From NCBI RefSeq assembly GCF_036324505.1, contig NC_086354.1, forward strand, positions 1,568,725 to 1,632,724: 64,000 bases of DNA, read 5' to 3'. This DNA is from Eleginops maclovinus (Eukaryota > Chordata > Actinopteri > Perciformes > Eleginopidae). The notes under the pieces are model-generated. The model made no database searches. It was not told where the DNA came from and saw nothing but the letters and a program-made list of their open reading frames with translations. This document shows, piece by piece, positions 39,960 through 50,600 of this stretch; within the stretch, counting starts at the first letter, position 1, and each line of letters begins with the position of its first letter. The position numbers and the translations under genes were made by a program.

Positions 39960-42499
39960 ATGAAGCGGAGCTACGAAAGTGGTTATTCTAAAAGAAAGAG
40001 AGCAAAAGAATTGCAGATACACTGCCAAAATTAACTTCCTTTGGCTTTTTTACATCTCCTGCTGCTACAGCATCCGCTGTAGTAGCTCCTGAACTTGCTA
40101 GTTCTACATGCTCAGCAGGTATTGACGAGGAACATGTTGAAGTGGAAGGAGAGGTGGCTATGGGTGCCGAAGGAGAAGAGGTGGCTATGGAAGCCGAAGC
40201 AGAGGAACAGGTGACTCTGGATGATGAAGACGAAGGTGATTTAGTGGTGAGTAGTGCTAGGCCATTTACCACCAGCAGTGGAGATAATTTAATAATAGGC
40301 GACGACCCTGCACATTGGCCAGAAAAGTTAACAGACAGAGAGCGTTGTTCAATAGTACAGAAAGGACCAGTGCAGATACGAGGAGATTTCCCCCAGAACA
40401 CTCAGGGCAGACGATTCACAAACACGTACTACAACATGAACATGAAGAATGGCGAAAAAATCCAGAGGTCCTGGCTCGTGTACAGCATGATGAAAGACCG
40501 CGCTGTTTGCTTCTGTTGTCGGCTGTTTGGCAATTGCAACAAGCAGCGGTTCAGCTCCGATGGCACAAACGATTGGAAAAATTTAGCAGCCTTCTTAAAA
40601 GATCACGCGAGGTCGGCCGATCATCTTGATAATATGGCTGCTTGGCGAACACTTCATCAACGGCTTCAAACAGGTAAAGCCATAGATAATGTGAACCAAG
40701 AGCTGTTTGTAAATGAAGTTAACAAATGGAGAGAGATTCTGAAATGACTGATTGCCATTATTACACATCTGGCCGAGCGCAACTTAGCTTTTCGAGGCCA
40801 TTCAGAGAAGCTATATGAGCACGGCAATGGCAATTTCTTAGGCCAAGTTCAACTGATGGCTCAGTTTGACCCTGTACTGAGGGGCCACGTGAAGAGGGTA
40901 GCTGAGAAAGCAGTCTCTGAGAGTTACTTCAGTAAAGTGATTCAAAATGAATTGATTTGCTTGATCGGAAGCTGCGTGACGAAAACAATAGTGGAGAGGG
41001 TGAAGAAGTCCAAATACTTCAGTGTCATCATGGACTGCACCCCAGATGTCAGCCATGATGAGCAGCTGTCCGTGGTGCTGAGGATTGTGGACTGTAAGCC
41101 TGGCGAAGGAGTGTCTATTCATGAGCACTTTGTTGGCTTTATCATGGCAGAGGACACAACTGGGAAAGGCCTACTCAAATTGTTTTTGGGACACCTGCAG
41201 ACACTAAATTTGGATCTTGCTGATTGTCGTGGGCAATCCTACGACAACGGCAGTAACATGCAGGGGAAGAAACAGGGGGTCCAGAGCAGAATCCTGGAGC
41301 TTAACAACAAAGCACTCTGTGTCCCATGTGCCAGCCACACATTGAATCTGGTGGTTGGTGATGCTGCCAAGTCTTCTGTGACAGCTTTAAGTTTTTTTGG
41401 ACTGTTACAGCGACTGTATGCTATTTTCAGTGCTTCAGTTCACCGCTGGACAATCCTTCAAAAACACGTGACGGATTTTACCATTAAATCACTCAGTGCA
41501 ACAAGATGGGAGGCTAGGGTGGAGTCCGTGAAAGCTGTCCGATACCAGCTGCCTGAAATTTTGGATGCCCTAACCGCTCTGAGGGAGTATGCTGAGGGGA
41601 AGCAGGACTCTGAATGTGCCTCCAATGCCAACAGCATTCACAACGAGATGAAGAAATGGCCTTTTCTGGTGAGTACAGTTGTATGGTACAATGTCCTATT
41701 TCACATAAACAAAGTCAGCAAGCTATTGCAGAGCCCCAAGGTGTCAGTGGAGATCATGAGGAGAGAGGTCCTTGCAGTGATAGGATTTCTGAAAGATTAT
41801 CGAGAGGATGGATTCAACTCTGCTAAAATAGATGCCAGGGAGATAGCAGAGAAGATTGATTTGGAGATGGCCTGGCCAGAGATGCGCCAGAGAAAGAAGA
41901 AAAGGCAGTTTGAGTATGAGGGGAGAGAGGAGACAGTGTGTACTGCAGAAGAGCATTTCAGAAGAGAGTTTTTCCTGCATATGGTGGACACAACCCTGGT
42001 CACAGTCAGGGAGAGATTTTCACACATGGAGGGTGTTTTTGAGCTATAGGGCTTTCTCTACTCCACTGACCAGATGCAAAATGTCATGCAGGGAAAGGAA
42101 TTAGATGAATGTTGCCACAGGCTCGAGAAGAAAACGAATGATGTTGATGCAGAGGACCTAAAGCAGGAAATAATTAATGCAGTCAGAGCATTCCCCCCAC
42201 ACGTCTCTTCACCTTTCCAGATGCTGGATTATGTGTACAGGGAAAACATCCTTGACATTTACCCAAATTTGAGTATAGCTCTGAGACTACTGCTCAGTCT
42301 CCCTGTGACTGTGGCATCAGGGGAAAGAAGTTTCTCATCACTAAAACGACTCAAGACTTACCTGAGGTCCACCATGTCTCAAGACCGCCTGTCTGCCCTG
42401 GCTGTTATCTCTATTGAACATGAAATCACAAAAACACTGGACATGGACTCAGTGATCACAAGATTTGCAGAAGCCAAAGCTCGCAGGGTCAGACTGTAG
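39960..42499 (+). pseudogene. hAT transposase (TTF zinc finger, DUF4371, dimerisation domain), 3 lesions
   Basis: ATG at 39,960 opens MKRSYESGYSKRKRAK. An apparent one-base loss near 40,014-40,018 moves the rest to another frame, where LPKLTSFGFF and an acidic stretch follow. Next come a TTF-type zinc finger with AVCFCCRLFG (about 40,500), a DUF4371-like region with VIMDCTPDVSHDEQLSVVLR (Asp motif) and CRGQSYDNGSNMQG, the CASHTLNLVVGDAA block, and C-terminal SGERSFSSLKRLKTYLRSTM dimerisation. In-frame stops are TGA at 40,745-40,747 and TAG at 42,047-42,049; the frame resumes unchanged after each. Fish and mammal ZMYM1-like proteins share this domain order. It is inactive but recently so. Confidence 0.88.
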
Positions 42500-43183
42500 A
42501 ATGTATACAAGGCCTCTCAGCTATACACAGCTGATGTCAGATGATTCAACCTGAAATGAGAGAGGATGAGACTGTTGAAAAGAAAGTTCAGAAAGTTCAA
42601 AAAGTTAAAAGATCAAAAACAAGAGAAACTTGGCAAGGACAAGAACACGAAGAAGAGACTAAGACAGGCACAAAGGAGAGAATGAGACCTGATAAAGGGC
42701 AGGAAAAGCACATGAAGAAGAGATGAGTGAGACAGGCGCAAAGGAGAACAGGCAAACAGGGACACAGATGAAGAGTAACAGGGATACAGACAGAGAAAAG
42801 GAAGAGAGGGACAAAGAGAATGTAATCATTAAAAAACATTTATTTATATTCACAATTATTTATAATGCTCCATGATTGACCTGGTGTTGATTTTTGTCGT
42901 AGTGAGAAGACAACAGGGGAAAAGACAGATGAACAACATCACCTTCTATCAGTGAGCCCTGGCTGAACAAGGTATTTGATTTGACAAAGTACATTCCTGT
43001 TGTATAAGGATCCTTGCCAAATGAAACACAGTGTAGTGAGTGTTTTTGTTCTAATGCTGTGTTTGTCTGTTTTTCAGGTTGGGTTCCATACAGCTGCTCA
43101 CCACTTTTCTATGATATGAAGACTTTTGAGAAGACGACAACAGTAGGACTTTACAAATGCTTTCTGTCTCGCTCACACACTCC

Positions 43184-43186
<3 letters not shown>

Positions 43187-43246
<60 letters not shown>

Positions 43247-43277
43247 TCACTCACTCACATTCTCTCTCTCTCTCTCA

Positions 43278-43312
<35 letters not shown>

Positions 43313-43314
43313 AC
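43187..43314. repeat. (AC)n/(TC)n compound microsatellite
   Basis: AC repeat (43,187-43,244), a tcactcac spacer, TC repeats, then AC again. It lies inside the 3' part of the 4.1-kb hAT element, after the transposase frame. Confidence 0.95.
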
Positions 43315-43722
43315 TGTTTTGCCACTCACTCACTCACTCACATGAAATGGTGAAGGCAACATGGAAAATGGACATTTGAAGATGACTTAACTACCTGCAA
43401 ACCTAAACTCTCTCTCTCTCTCCCATTGTTTTTCACTCACTCACCCACCCATTCACTCACACACTCAACCACTGCTTTGCCTGTCTCTCGGGAATAATAA
43501 ACATATAATTTTGGCAAATGCTGGAGCAATCTGAAACTGATTTTACTGTGGAGAGTTAAGACCATTGTTAGTGACAGTGCACTATTGGTTTATTGCGATT
43601 CTTTAATCTCAATTTAAAGCAAGGGTATTGGAATGGTTATTTGGTTGATGTGTGTGTTTCAAGAATGAGGGCCCCATGTCTATATTTTGCCTAGGGCCCC
43701 AAAATGGCTAGATCCGCCCCTG

Positions 43723-43830
43723 GCTGTGGGACGGGCAGGGAAACTTCAAATAGATTGCGAATCCAAGCGCGAGATGTGTCCATAGGTGGGAAGTGTTTCC
43801 GTAGAGCTCGGTGAGTTGGTTGAGGTGTTC
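43723..43830 (-). pseudogene. Charlie transposase, middle piece
   Basis: The frame reads EHLNQLTELRKHFPPMDTS, then AWIRNLFEVSLPVPQ, directly continuous with SFHEQEQLIELSSDG at 39,625 when the hAT element and one duplicated octamer are removed. In ZBED5-like hATs the corresponding string is '..HL..L...F..YFP......WI.NPF'. It is cut at 43,834 by the THAP-element block. Confidence 0.82.
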
Positions 43831-43922
43831 TATAGCCTCGTTGCACGGTAACCGTAAATTCTACTTCCGCTGTTACTGTATGCGCTTCTAAACTTCCGGT
43901 GTGATATCGGTGAACGTCAAAC

Positions 43923-44076
43923 ATGGCGAGTTTCTACACTAGATGCCTGCAGGATCTCCCAAACATTTCCATCTCAGATGTCCACCGACTTGTTCGGATG
44001 GGCAGTTCTACACCGAAGAGCAAACGTGATAAGGGATACAAAATGTACCTATCCAGTTATATCGACAATTATGAAG
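43923..44076 (+). pseudogene. first exon of the partner gene in copy A
   Basis: ATG at 43,923 opens MASFYTRCLQDLPNISISDV, then HRLVRMGSSTPKSKRDKGYK and MYLSSYIDNYE, ending at a good donor (GAAG|GTAAGT). An N-terminal 'FY...L..LP.IS..DVHRLV' followed by 'K..KGYxMY.SSYI.NY' is what I remember at the start of YqaJ-nuclease-like proteins associated with THAP transposons. No downstream exon is in the element. Confidence 0.6.
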
Positions 44077-44201
44077 GTAAGTTGTAACTATGGCACAATA
44101 TTATTGTAGCTACATAGCTAACATTAGCGCTTACATAGTGATATTACTGTGGTAATAGCTTTACTTACTTTTATAATTTAACGTGGTCTTTGCTCGACTT
44201 T

Positions 44202-44720
44202 TCAATGTTCAATGTCCAAAATCCTCCGACGCAAGGCTTCGTTGTCCTCAACCAAGTCACTTGCTCGTATCACCGTTTGTGGCAACACCGAGTAGTCGTG
44301 GTCAGTAGCTACAGCCGCGATTTCCATCTCGTTGTCAGAGACATCGGGACTCTCCACATCTGGCCGCGGGCGCCTCTCCCAAACACTCGGTCTAGGTGCC
44401 GATAGCTCAAACCCGTTCCAAGAAAACAGAACAGGGACTGATCCCTTTTGGAGTTTTCTTAGTCCCCCGGCTGTCACGACAAAATCTGTGCTTTTAAAGT
44501 GCCTACTGCAGACCTTTGAATGTTTCGTCGGACTGAAATTATCCCTTCGGATTCTCCTCAGCCACTCGGCCCGTACCGCCGGGTCAACGGGAAATGAATG
44601 AAAGGAAAGTAGCTTATTGTACCTCGAAGAATTCGTACACTGAGGTACACAACAGTGCAGTGCCGATGTCCCCACCCTTTGAAAGGTCAGTCGTCTTTCT
44701 TTTATTGTGAACACACTCAT
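44202..44720 (-). CDS. THAP-domain protein of copy A (172 aa)
   Basis: ATG at 44,720. The C2CH THAP zinc finger is at about residues 24-75: HCCVPQC, FHSFPVDPAVRAEWLRRIRR (conserved Trp), KVCSRHFKSTDF (C-X2-H-F). After the finger comes KLQKGSVPVLF (the AVPT-like box), an acidic ERRPRPDVESPDVSDNEME segment and a short coiled coil with DNEALRRRILDIEH. THAP fingers bind transposon ends. No DDE catalytic domain follows, so this is probably only the DNA-binding half of a transposase; it could act as a competitor if expressed. The frame is intact, unlike that of copy B. Confidence 0.7.
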   Translation of the reverse strand: MSVFTIKERRLTFQRVGTSALHCCVPQCTNSSRYNKLLSFHSFPVDPAVRAEWLRRIRRDNFSPTKHSKVCSRHFKSTDFVVTAGGLRKLQKGSVPVLFSWNGFELSAPRPSVWERRPRPDVESPDVSDNEMEIAAVATDHDYSVLPQTVIRASDLVEDNEALRRRILDIEH

Positions 44721-44917
44721 TGTACACTTCTAAATAGTAAAAGCCGGTTACCGGTATCCAGCTGTCAAACGCTATCATAACACGGAAGTGTTCGACCGGA
44801 AGTTTAGACGCGCATACAAGTAACAGCGGAAGTAGAATTTACGGTTACCGTGCAAGGAGGCTATTATCAGAGAACTTTTAATATTGACGAGAACGTTCAC
44901 TCTCAAAACCGTTCCGG

Positions 44918-44985
44918 TATGGTACTGCACCTGGGGGGCGCTGGTGGGCGAGTGCAGAATGAATGTAGTCCTATGGAGCCCCACC
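44918..44985 (+). repeat. repeat with an inverted partner at 46,928-46,995
   Basis: Contains gggcgctggtgggcgagtgc, agaatgaatgtagtc and ctatggagc. The reverse complement of 46,928-46,995 matches it over about 60 bp, with roughly a quarter of positions different. Either these are two opposite copies of one dispersed repeat, or the two ends of one 2.1-kb element that now encloses copy B. Confidence 0.6.
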
Positions 44986-45512
44986 CATAGATTCCTACAT
45001 TTCTTTGGATATAATTTTTTTTTAAATCACTGCTATAGTTTTTTAAACATGGAATGGATAATCCTCACAAACGACACATAGCTAGTATTTTATATTCGCT
45101 TGATTTTGACTAAAATTAGGTTTTTGTAAATCGGATGACGTCATGCGTGATAAATTGCTTTACGGCACCTTGTGTCTCTCCTTCCCTTTCCTTTCCCTCG
45201 CAGCAACAGCTGCATACGATCGCAGCTGATTTGGCTCCGTGGGACTGATTTGAACTCGGCTCTACATGTTTTGAAAAGGTGTGACATTATTTGATACTCA
45301 TAATTTACAAATCTTAACAAACAATTAAGTGTTAATGAAGACTTTCTGATGTGAATATGTCGTTTTTGAAAAAATACGTTATTTGGTTGCTTCAGTTGGC
45401 TATATTAGCACTGTGAGTACAATAGCCTCCTTGCACGGTAACCGTAAATTCTACTTCCGCTGTTACTGTATGCGCTTCTAAACTTCCGGTGTGATATCGG
45501 TGAACGTCAAAC

Positions 45513-45666
45513 ATGGCGAGTTTCTACACTAGATGCCTGCAGGATCTCCCAAACATTTCCATCCCAAATGTCCACCGACTTGTTCGGATGGGCAGTTCTA
45601 CACCGAAGAGCAAACGTGATAAGGGATACAAAATGTACCTATCCAGTTATATCGACAATTATGAAG
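45513..45666 (+). pseudogene. first exon of the partner gene in copy B
   Basis: The same exon as in copy A, with codon changes within the PNISI segment. Starts at ATG 45,513 and ends at the same GAAG|GTAAGT donor. No further exon is present. Confidence 0.6.
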
Positions 45667-45996
45667 GTAAGTTGTAACTATGGCACAATATTATTGTAGC
45701 TACATAGCTAACATTAGCGCTTACATAGTGATATTACTGTGGTAATAGCTTTACTTACTTTTATAATTTAACGTGGTCTTTGCTCGACTTTTCAATGTTC
45801 AATGTCCAAAATCCTCCGACGCAAGGCTTCGTTGTCCTCAACCAAGTCACTTGCTCGTATCACCGTTTGTGGCAACACCGAGTAGTCGTGGTCAGTAGCT
45901 ACAGCCGCGATTTCCATCTCGTTGTCAGAGACATCGGGACTCTCCACATCTGGCCGCGGGCGCCTCTCCCAAACACTCGGTCTAGGTGCCGATAGC

Positions 45997-46308
45997 TCAA
46001 ACCCGTTCCAAGAACAGAACAGGGACTGATCCCTTTTGGAGTTTTCTTAGTCCCCCGGCTGTCACGACAAAATCTGTGCTTTTAAAGTGCCTACTGCAGA
46101 CCTTTGAATGTTTCGTCGGACTGAAATTATCCCTTCGGATTCTCCTCAGCCACTCGGCCCGTACCGCCGGGTCAACGGGAAATGAATGAAAGGAAAGTAG
46201 CTTATTGTACCTCGAAGAATTCGTACACTGAGGTACACAACAGTGCAGTGCCGATGTCCCCACCCTTTGAAAGGTCAGTCGTCTTTCTTTTATTGTGAAC
46301 ACACTCAT
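45997..46308 (-). pseudogene. THAP-domain protein of copy B, frameshifted
   Basis: Identical to copy A through the THAP finger and the KLQKGSVPVLF box. A 2-bp deletion (gaacagaac in place of gaaaacagaac, near 46,013) then shifts the frame and ends the protein at 103 residues, removing the acidic segment and coiled coil. Confidence 0.72.
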
Positions 46309-46449
46309 TGTACACTTCTAAATAGTAAAAGCCGGTTACCGGTATCCAGCTGTCAAACGCTATCATAACACGGAAGTGTTCGACCGGAAGTTTAGACGCG
46401 CATACAAGTAACAGCGGAAGTAGAATTTACGGTTACCGTGCAAGGAGGC

Positions 46450-47056
46450 TATTACCAGAGGGAACTTTGCTAACGTTAGATATGGTCAGCAGAAAAAAAA
46501 AGCTTTGACAATAAAAGTGTGTGGTTAACTGGTGAAAGTATGATGCTGACGAGTTAATACAAGCGTGTATGAAAACAGTTTGTCGATTATATAATGTTAA
46601 CATATTGTTTTAGTCATCCATCCAAAGTTGTAAGTGAGATCAGAAATGGGATCCGTAGACGGGCTTTGGCGTTGTTGATGTTCTGTGGACAGGTACCACA
46701 AAGCGTATTCTTCGGTCGTAACCAGTCGTGAGTTCTTCATTGACCAATCGGCTTTCATTAGCCAGATGCTAGCAGAACCTGGGTCGCAACTGCCCAACCT
46801 GTAAGAAAAAAAAAGGCTATGACCCCCAGATTATTCCACTTTTGACGAAAAATCCCTGTCGACCTCTCGGAAACCACAGTAGTATTTTGGATTTTGTAGA
46901 CGATATGCTAGGAGAATGATGTAGCTAGCCGCCTAGCTCCATAGGGGTCCATGTATTCTGCACTCGCCCGCGATCGCCCCCTAGGTGAACTGCAGCCAAA
47001 TTTGGTACAATGGGGGTGAATAGAGAGTGAAGGGGCTTTCCGTAGACGGGCTTTGC
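46450..47056. other. right part of the 3.2-kb inserted block
   Basis: No gene is visible. A 'cgtagacgggctttg' motif occurs twice (46,655 and 47,041), and the inverted repeat at 46,928-46,995 lies here. The right boundary is set by the Charlie frame, which resumes at about 47,057 after a TAT shared by both junctions. Confidence 0.5.
46928..46995 (-). repeat. inverted partner of the repeat at 44,918-44,985
   Basis: The reverse complement shows gggcgatcgcgggcgagtgc, agaatacatgg and ctatggagc, aligning with the left partner. Confidence 0.6.
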
Positions 47057-47213
47057 TATTATGAAAATGTTCACATGCTCACCCAGGTCCACGTCATTTC
47101 CCCCCAAGAACTCGTGAAGCGTAGGGAAACACATGTGTGTGTTCCCACTCACACAACCCGCCCAGAATTGTAGCTTCCTTATCATGGCCTCAAACCTACG
47201 GTGGCCCTGAGAG
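47057..47213 (-). pseudogene. Charlie transposase, upstream piece
   Basis: The frame reads GHRRFEAMIRKLQFWAGCV, then MCFPTLHEFLGGNDVDLGEH and VNIFI. The 'FPTL.EFL..N..DL...' string precedes the 'EHLNQLTELRKHF' segment found at 43,830. The codon interrupted by the 3.2-kb block is an Ile, and joining 47,057 to 43,830 gives an uninterrupted frame. Confidence 0.7.
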
Positions 47214-47220
47214 GCCAGGG

Positions 47221-47280
47221 CGCTGCAAATAAAAAAAACCCCGCTACAAATAAAAAAAACCCGCTGCAAATAAAAAAGCC
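47221..47280. repeat. three-unit tandem repeat, about 20 bp each
   Basis: Three copies of cgctgcaaataaaaaaaacc with small differences (gctac in the middle unit, a shorter A-run in the last). Confidence 0.9.
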
Positions 47281-47678
47281 ACAACGGAAGTGAATTACCG
47301 GGGACTATTACTGCCGATGCACATGGTTTTTTTTATGCAAGAGAAGAAGGCTGGGGGATCTCCAGGAAACATCTCATGGGTAAGTTTATGATGTTAAAGT
47401 TACACAGGATGTACATGATATCGGTCGCTGCCGTATTTATGACTTTAAATGACGTTGTTCTGTGTGTGGGAGCAGAGTATGTGTGTAGTGTATAATGTTA
47501 GTAGAACTTAGCTTTGACCAAACCTGCAGAAAGCTATTTTCAAGTTGTTTGCTTGTCTGTGAAAACTGTAAGGGTACAGTTTGATTCTGCTCGATTTATC
47601 CGTGCAGCTTGAACCGTTTTAAATCTAGACTACTTTTATCTGCTAACGTTAGCTGTTTTGTAATGAATGCACCCTCAG

Positions 47679-50600
47679 GAGATCCTTCAGGACTTGATGG
47701 TACGGAACAGTGCCATGTTGCAGACTGCTGGGTGCTTCAGACATGTCAGGTCATGTGAAGAAAACATTTTTTTTGTAGAGGAGTACCTGAAAACCAAAGG
47801 AACAACACTGCAATCGAATGGTAGGTTTTTGTATTTCATTGTTGTTTCTAAAATAATTATGAAAAACGTGTTGCTGTTGTCCCATGTTCTTGCTTACTCA
47901 CTTCTATATGAGGCACATGTATTGTTCTGCCCCTGGCATTGAAAGTGTGTTTTTTGTAATGTATGTGGCATAGGTTCCTGTACCTTTAAGAGGGAATGCT
48001 CTAAGGGAGGGGCTGCTAGTTAGGTGACCGGAAGTCACAAGCACGTTATTCACATAGAGAGCATGCAGGATCGACAGCTTGATCAGCTCTTCCATTAAGA
48101 TGCAGTTCCACATCTTCTTGTTTGTTAAAGCAACGTCTGTAAGTGTTATCTTTATTTTCCATGTGTTGAATTATAGATTTACTTCTTTATGCTTACTGTT
48201 TAGCTTTATTAATACTTACCTTATGTTTGTATTGTGTTTACAGTTTCACGAAATTACCATTAAACTACATGAGTAATCCTCAACACGCTGTGGAGTTTTT
48301 TGGGAAACGTTTAACTGAATGGATAGTTAGCTTGCTTGGCTAGCGAGCCCATTACAGTGAAAAGACGGCAACACAGCTAACAAGATAGCCGAAGACAGCC
48401 ATCTTACAGAGCTAAATTGCTAACCGGCTAACGGAAAGACATCCATACAGCCTGTACGCCATCATATCTGTTGCTGGTATTAAAAACGCACCGTCATTAT
48501 GTCAGCAGCTAACAGTAAAAACAAAGAAAATGGAGATAATAAGTCTGTGAGCTCTCGCTCTTCCGGTACATCGTCCAGCTCAAAGATGTCTATGGCTGTG
48601 GCCATGGCCAAAGCAAAAGCTGAAGCAGCGCAAGCTAGAGCGGCACATTCAAAAAGGGAAATTGAATTAAAGGTAGAGCAAGCACGGATTAATGCCAATC
48701 TTGACGCATTAAACGAAGAGAAAGAAAAAGATGCTGCCATAGCGGAGGCTGATTCTCTGATGGCTGGTATGAGAGAACAGTGGTTCGAAGTGGTCAGTGA
48801 GGCTGCCAGTAAAGTATCAAAAAAAAGCAAAGAAGAGCGTACTGCTGCTTACGTGGCAGAGCAAGCCAGTATAACTGCAGTTGATTCGCCAGCCAATATA
48901 AATGGTGACAATCCCACATTACCAAACCCACAAAGCATCAGCCAAGCCCAAGACACCACTCCTTATGAGACTACGTCATTCTACGCATCTCAAGTGTCGC
49001 ATTATAGAGAGACTACACCTGACTACACACCGCAAGTCCCTCATCATATTAAAGCGTCGCCACATTATAGCCTAAATAAGCATTTGCCATCCCCTGTACA
49101 TCAGCCTGTCCATGGAGCGCCCTGTAGAGTTGGATGCGACCACTCTCAAACCACCAATGACCTCGCTAAATATCTGGCCCGCAGCCACCTCGTGACATCA
49201 GGACTCACTGTATACGATGAACAACCAATGAACTACTGGTCATGGAAAATGTCGTTCCATAGTGCTATTGACAACCTGGACTTATCTGCTGGAGAACAGC
49301 TCGACCTTCTCACCAAGTATCTCGGAAAAGAGTCAGCAGAACAGGTTAAACGGATTAAATCGGTCAATATCAGACACCCGCCTACTGGATTGACTATGGC
49401 ATGGGAGCGGCTCGACGAGCTATACGGCTCACCGGAGGCCGTCGAACAGGCCCTCTTTGGTAAACTGGAAAGCTTCCCCAGAATCACAACAAAGGATCCA
49501 CAGAGACTTCGAGATTTAGCAGATCTGTTGTCAGAGCTGGAAGCAGCTAAACAAGATGGCTACTTCACCGGTCTTTCATACTTGGACACTTCAAGAGGAG
49601 TCAATCCTATAATTGAGAAACTCCCACACAACATTCAGGAAAAGTGGATCTACTTCGGATCACGATACAAACGTGACCATTCGGTCAGTTTCCCTCCTTT
49701 CTCTGTGTTTGTCGACTTCATTCGCAATGAAGCAAAAGCACGTACAGACCCAAGCTTCAACCTCTTCACACAAGTTCCAGCAGAGAAAAAGAACAAGTGG
49801 GAGAGGCCTATGAAGGCGCCTGTATACGTTCACAAGACCCAAGTCTCTTCAGTGGACAAGCCTGAGTCAAGAGTAGGTAACAAACCAGTGGACCCAAGCA
49901 AACACTGCCCCCTACATGGAAAGCCTCACCCCCTGATGAAATGCAGAGGCTTTCGAGAAAAGAGTTTAGAGGAACGCAAACAGTTACTCAAAGAACACTA
50001 CATCTGCTTTCGCTGTTGCTCCTCCACAGAGCATCTCTCCAGGAACTGCTCCGCCGATGTCAAATGTATGGAATGTGAGAGCACCAACCACACGACAGCA
50101 CTACACCCTGGACCAGCAACCTGGAAGTCCAATTCGTCCCCTCCCGCTTCAGAGCATAGTGGGGAGGAGGAAAAAGCGGAGGCCCAGGAGGTCACTTCGA
50201 GGTGCACTCAAGTGTGTGGCGAAGGATTAAGTGCGAGAGCCTGTGCTAAGATCTGCCTCGTCAGTGTGTACCCCACTGGACACAGACAGGAGTCCAAGAG
50301 GATGTACGCAATACTCGATGATCAAAGTAACCGCTCCCTTGCACGTTCAGAGTTCTTTGATGTCTTTAAGATCTCTGGGTGCTCCTACGAATACACTCTC
50401 AAGACATGTGCAGGACTTAAAGAGACAGCGGGGAGAAGAGCCATCGGTTACACTATCGAGTCACTGGACAAGAAACTTAGCTTTCCTCTACCTACGCTTC
50501 TCGAATGCAACGAAGTCCCTGACAATCGAGCTGAGATACCTACCCCGGACGCCGCACGCCACCATACTCACCTGAAACGTATTGCAGATGAAATACCACC

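Larger units (their letters stand above)
39626..43722 (+). mobile_element. ZMYM1-like hAT element, complete ends (4.1 kb)
   Basis: Ends CAGTGGCGGTTCTTCC and the inverse GATCCGCCCCTG, flanked by perfect 8-bp duplications GCTGTGGG (39,618-39,625 and 43,723-43,730). It inserted in the frame of the Charlie transposase: the duplicated GCTGTGGG is the join point. It carries its own transposase remnant and, near its right end, an AC microsatellite. Both subterminal regions share cctaggg-type motifs ('attgcctagggcc', 'tgcctagggcccc'). Confidence 0.93.
43835..44861. mobile_element. THAP-bearing DNA transposon, copy A (1027 bp, ISL2EU-like)
   Basis: Ends GCCTCGTTGCACGGTAACCG and the inverse CGGTTACCGTGCAAGGAGGC, with about 50 bp of inverted repeat continuing inward, flanked by TA. 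It holds the first exon of one gene (plus, 43,923-44,076) and a THAP-domain exon of another (minus, 44,720-44,202), facing each other. This fits an internally deleted copy keeping both 5' gene ends of a longer autonomous element. From memory, ISL2EU elements carry a THAP transposase plus a YqaJ-like partner; that family name is an inference. Confidence 0.75.
45425..46449. mobile_element. THAP-bearing DNA transposon, copy B (1025 bp)
   Basis: Almost identical to copy A: same ends, same flanking TA, same two inner exons. By eye it differs at a few bases (for example atctcagatg versus atcccaaatg) and by a 2-bp deletion near 46,013. It lies 563 bp from copy A in the same orientation. The similarity implies recent transposition or local duplication. 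Confidence 0.78.
38429..47215 (-). mobile_element. Charlie-like hAT element split by later insertions
   Basis: The left terminus CAGCGGTTCCCAAAC at 38,429 is typical of Charlie-type hATs. The transposase frame runs on the minus strand from about 47,213 down to about 39,316 in three pieces. It is interrupted by a 3.2-kb block (43,835-47,056) and a 4.1-kb hAT element (39,626-43,722), plus a SINE (38,928-39,202) in its 3' part. Removing the two large insertions restores a continuous frame across both junctions. The right terminus was not identified. Confidence 0.75.

Noticed and set aside
43014..43379. 121-codon frame with His-Thr repeats
   Set aside because: Arises from the AC repeat inside the hAT element's 3' region.
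48357..48498. tRNA primer-binding site after the 5' LTR
   Set aside because: The sequence following the LTR does not match a tRNA 3' end that I can name with confidence, so no site is annotated.
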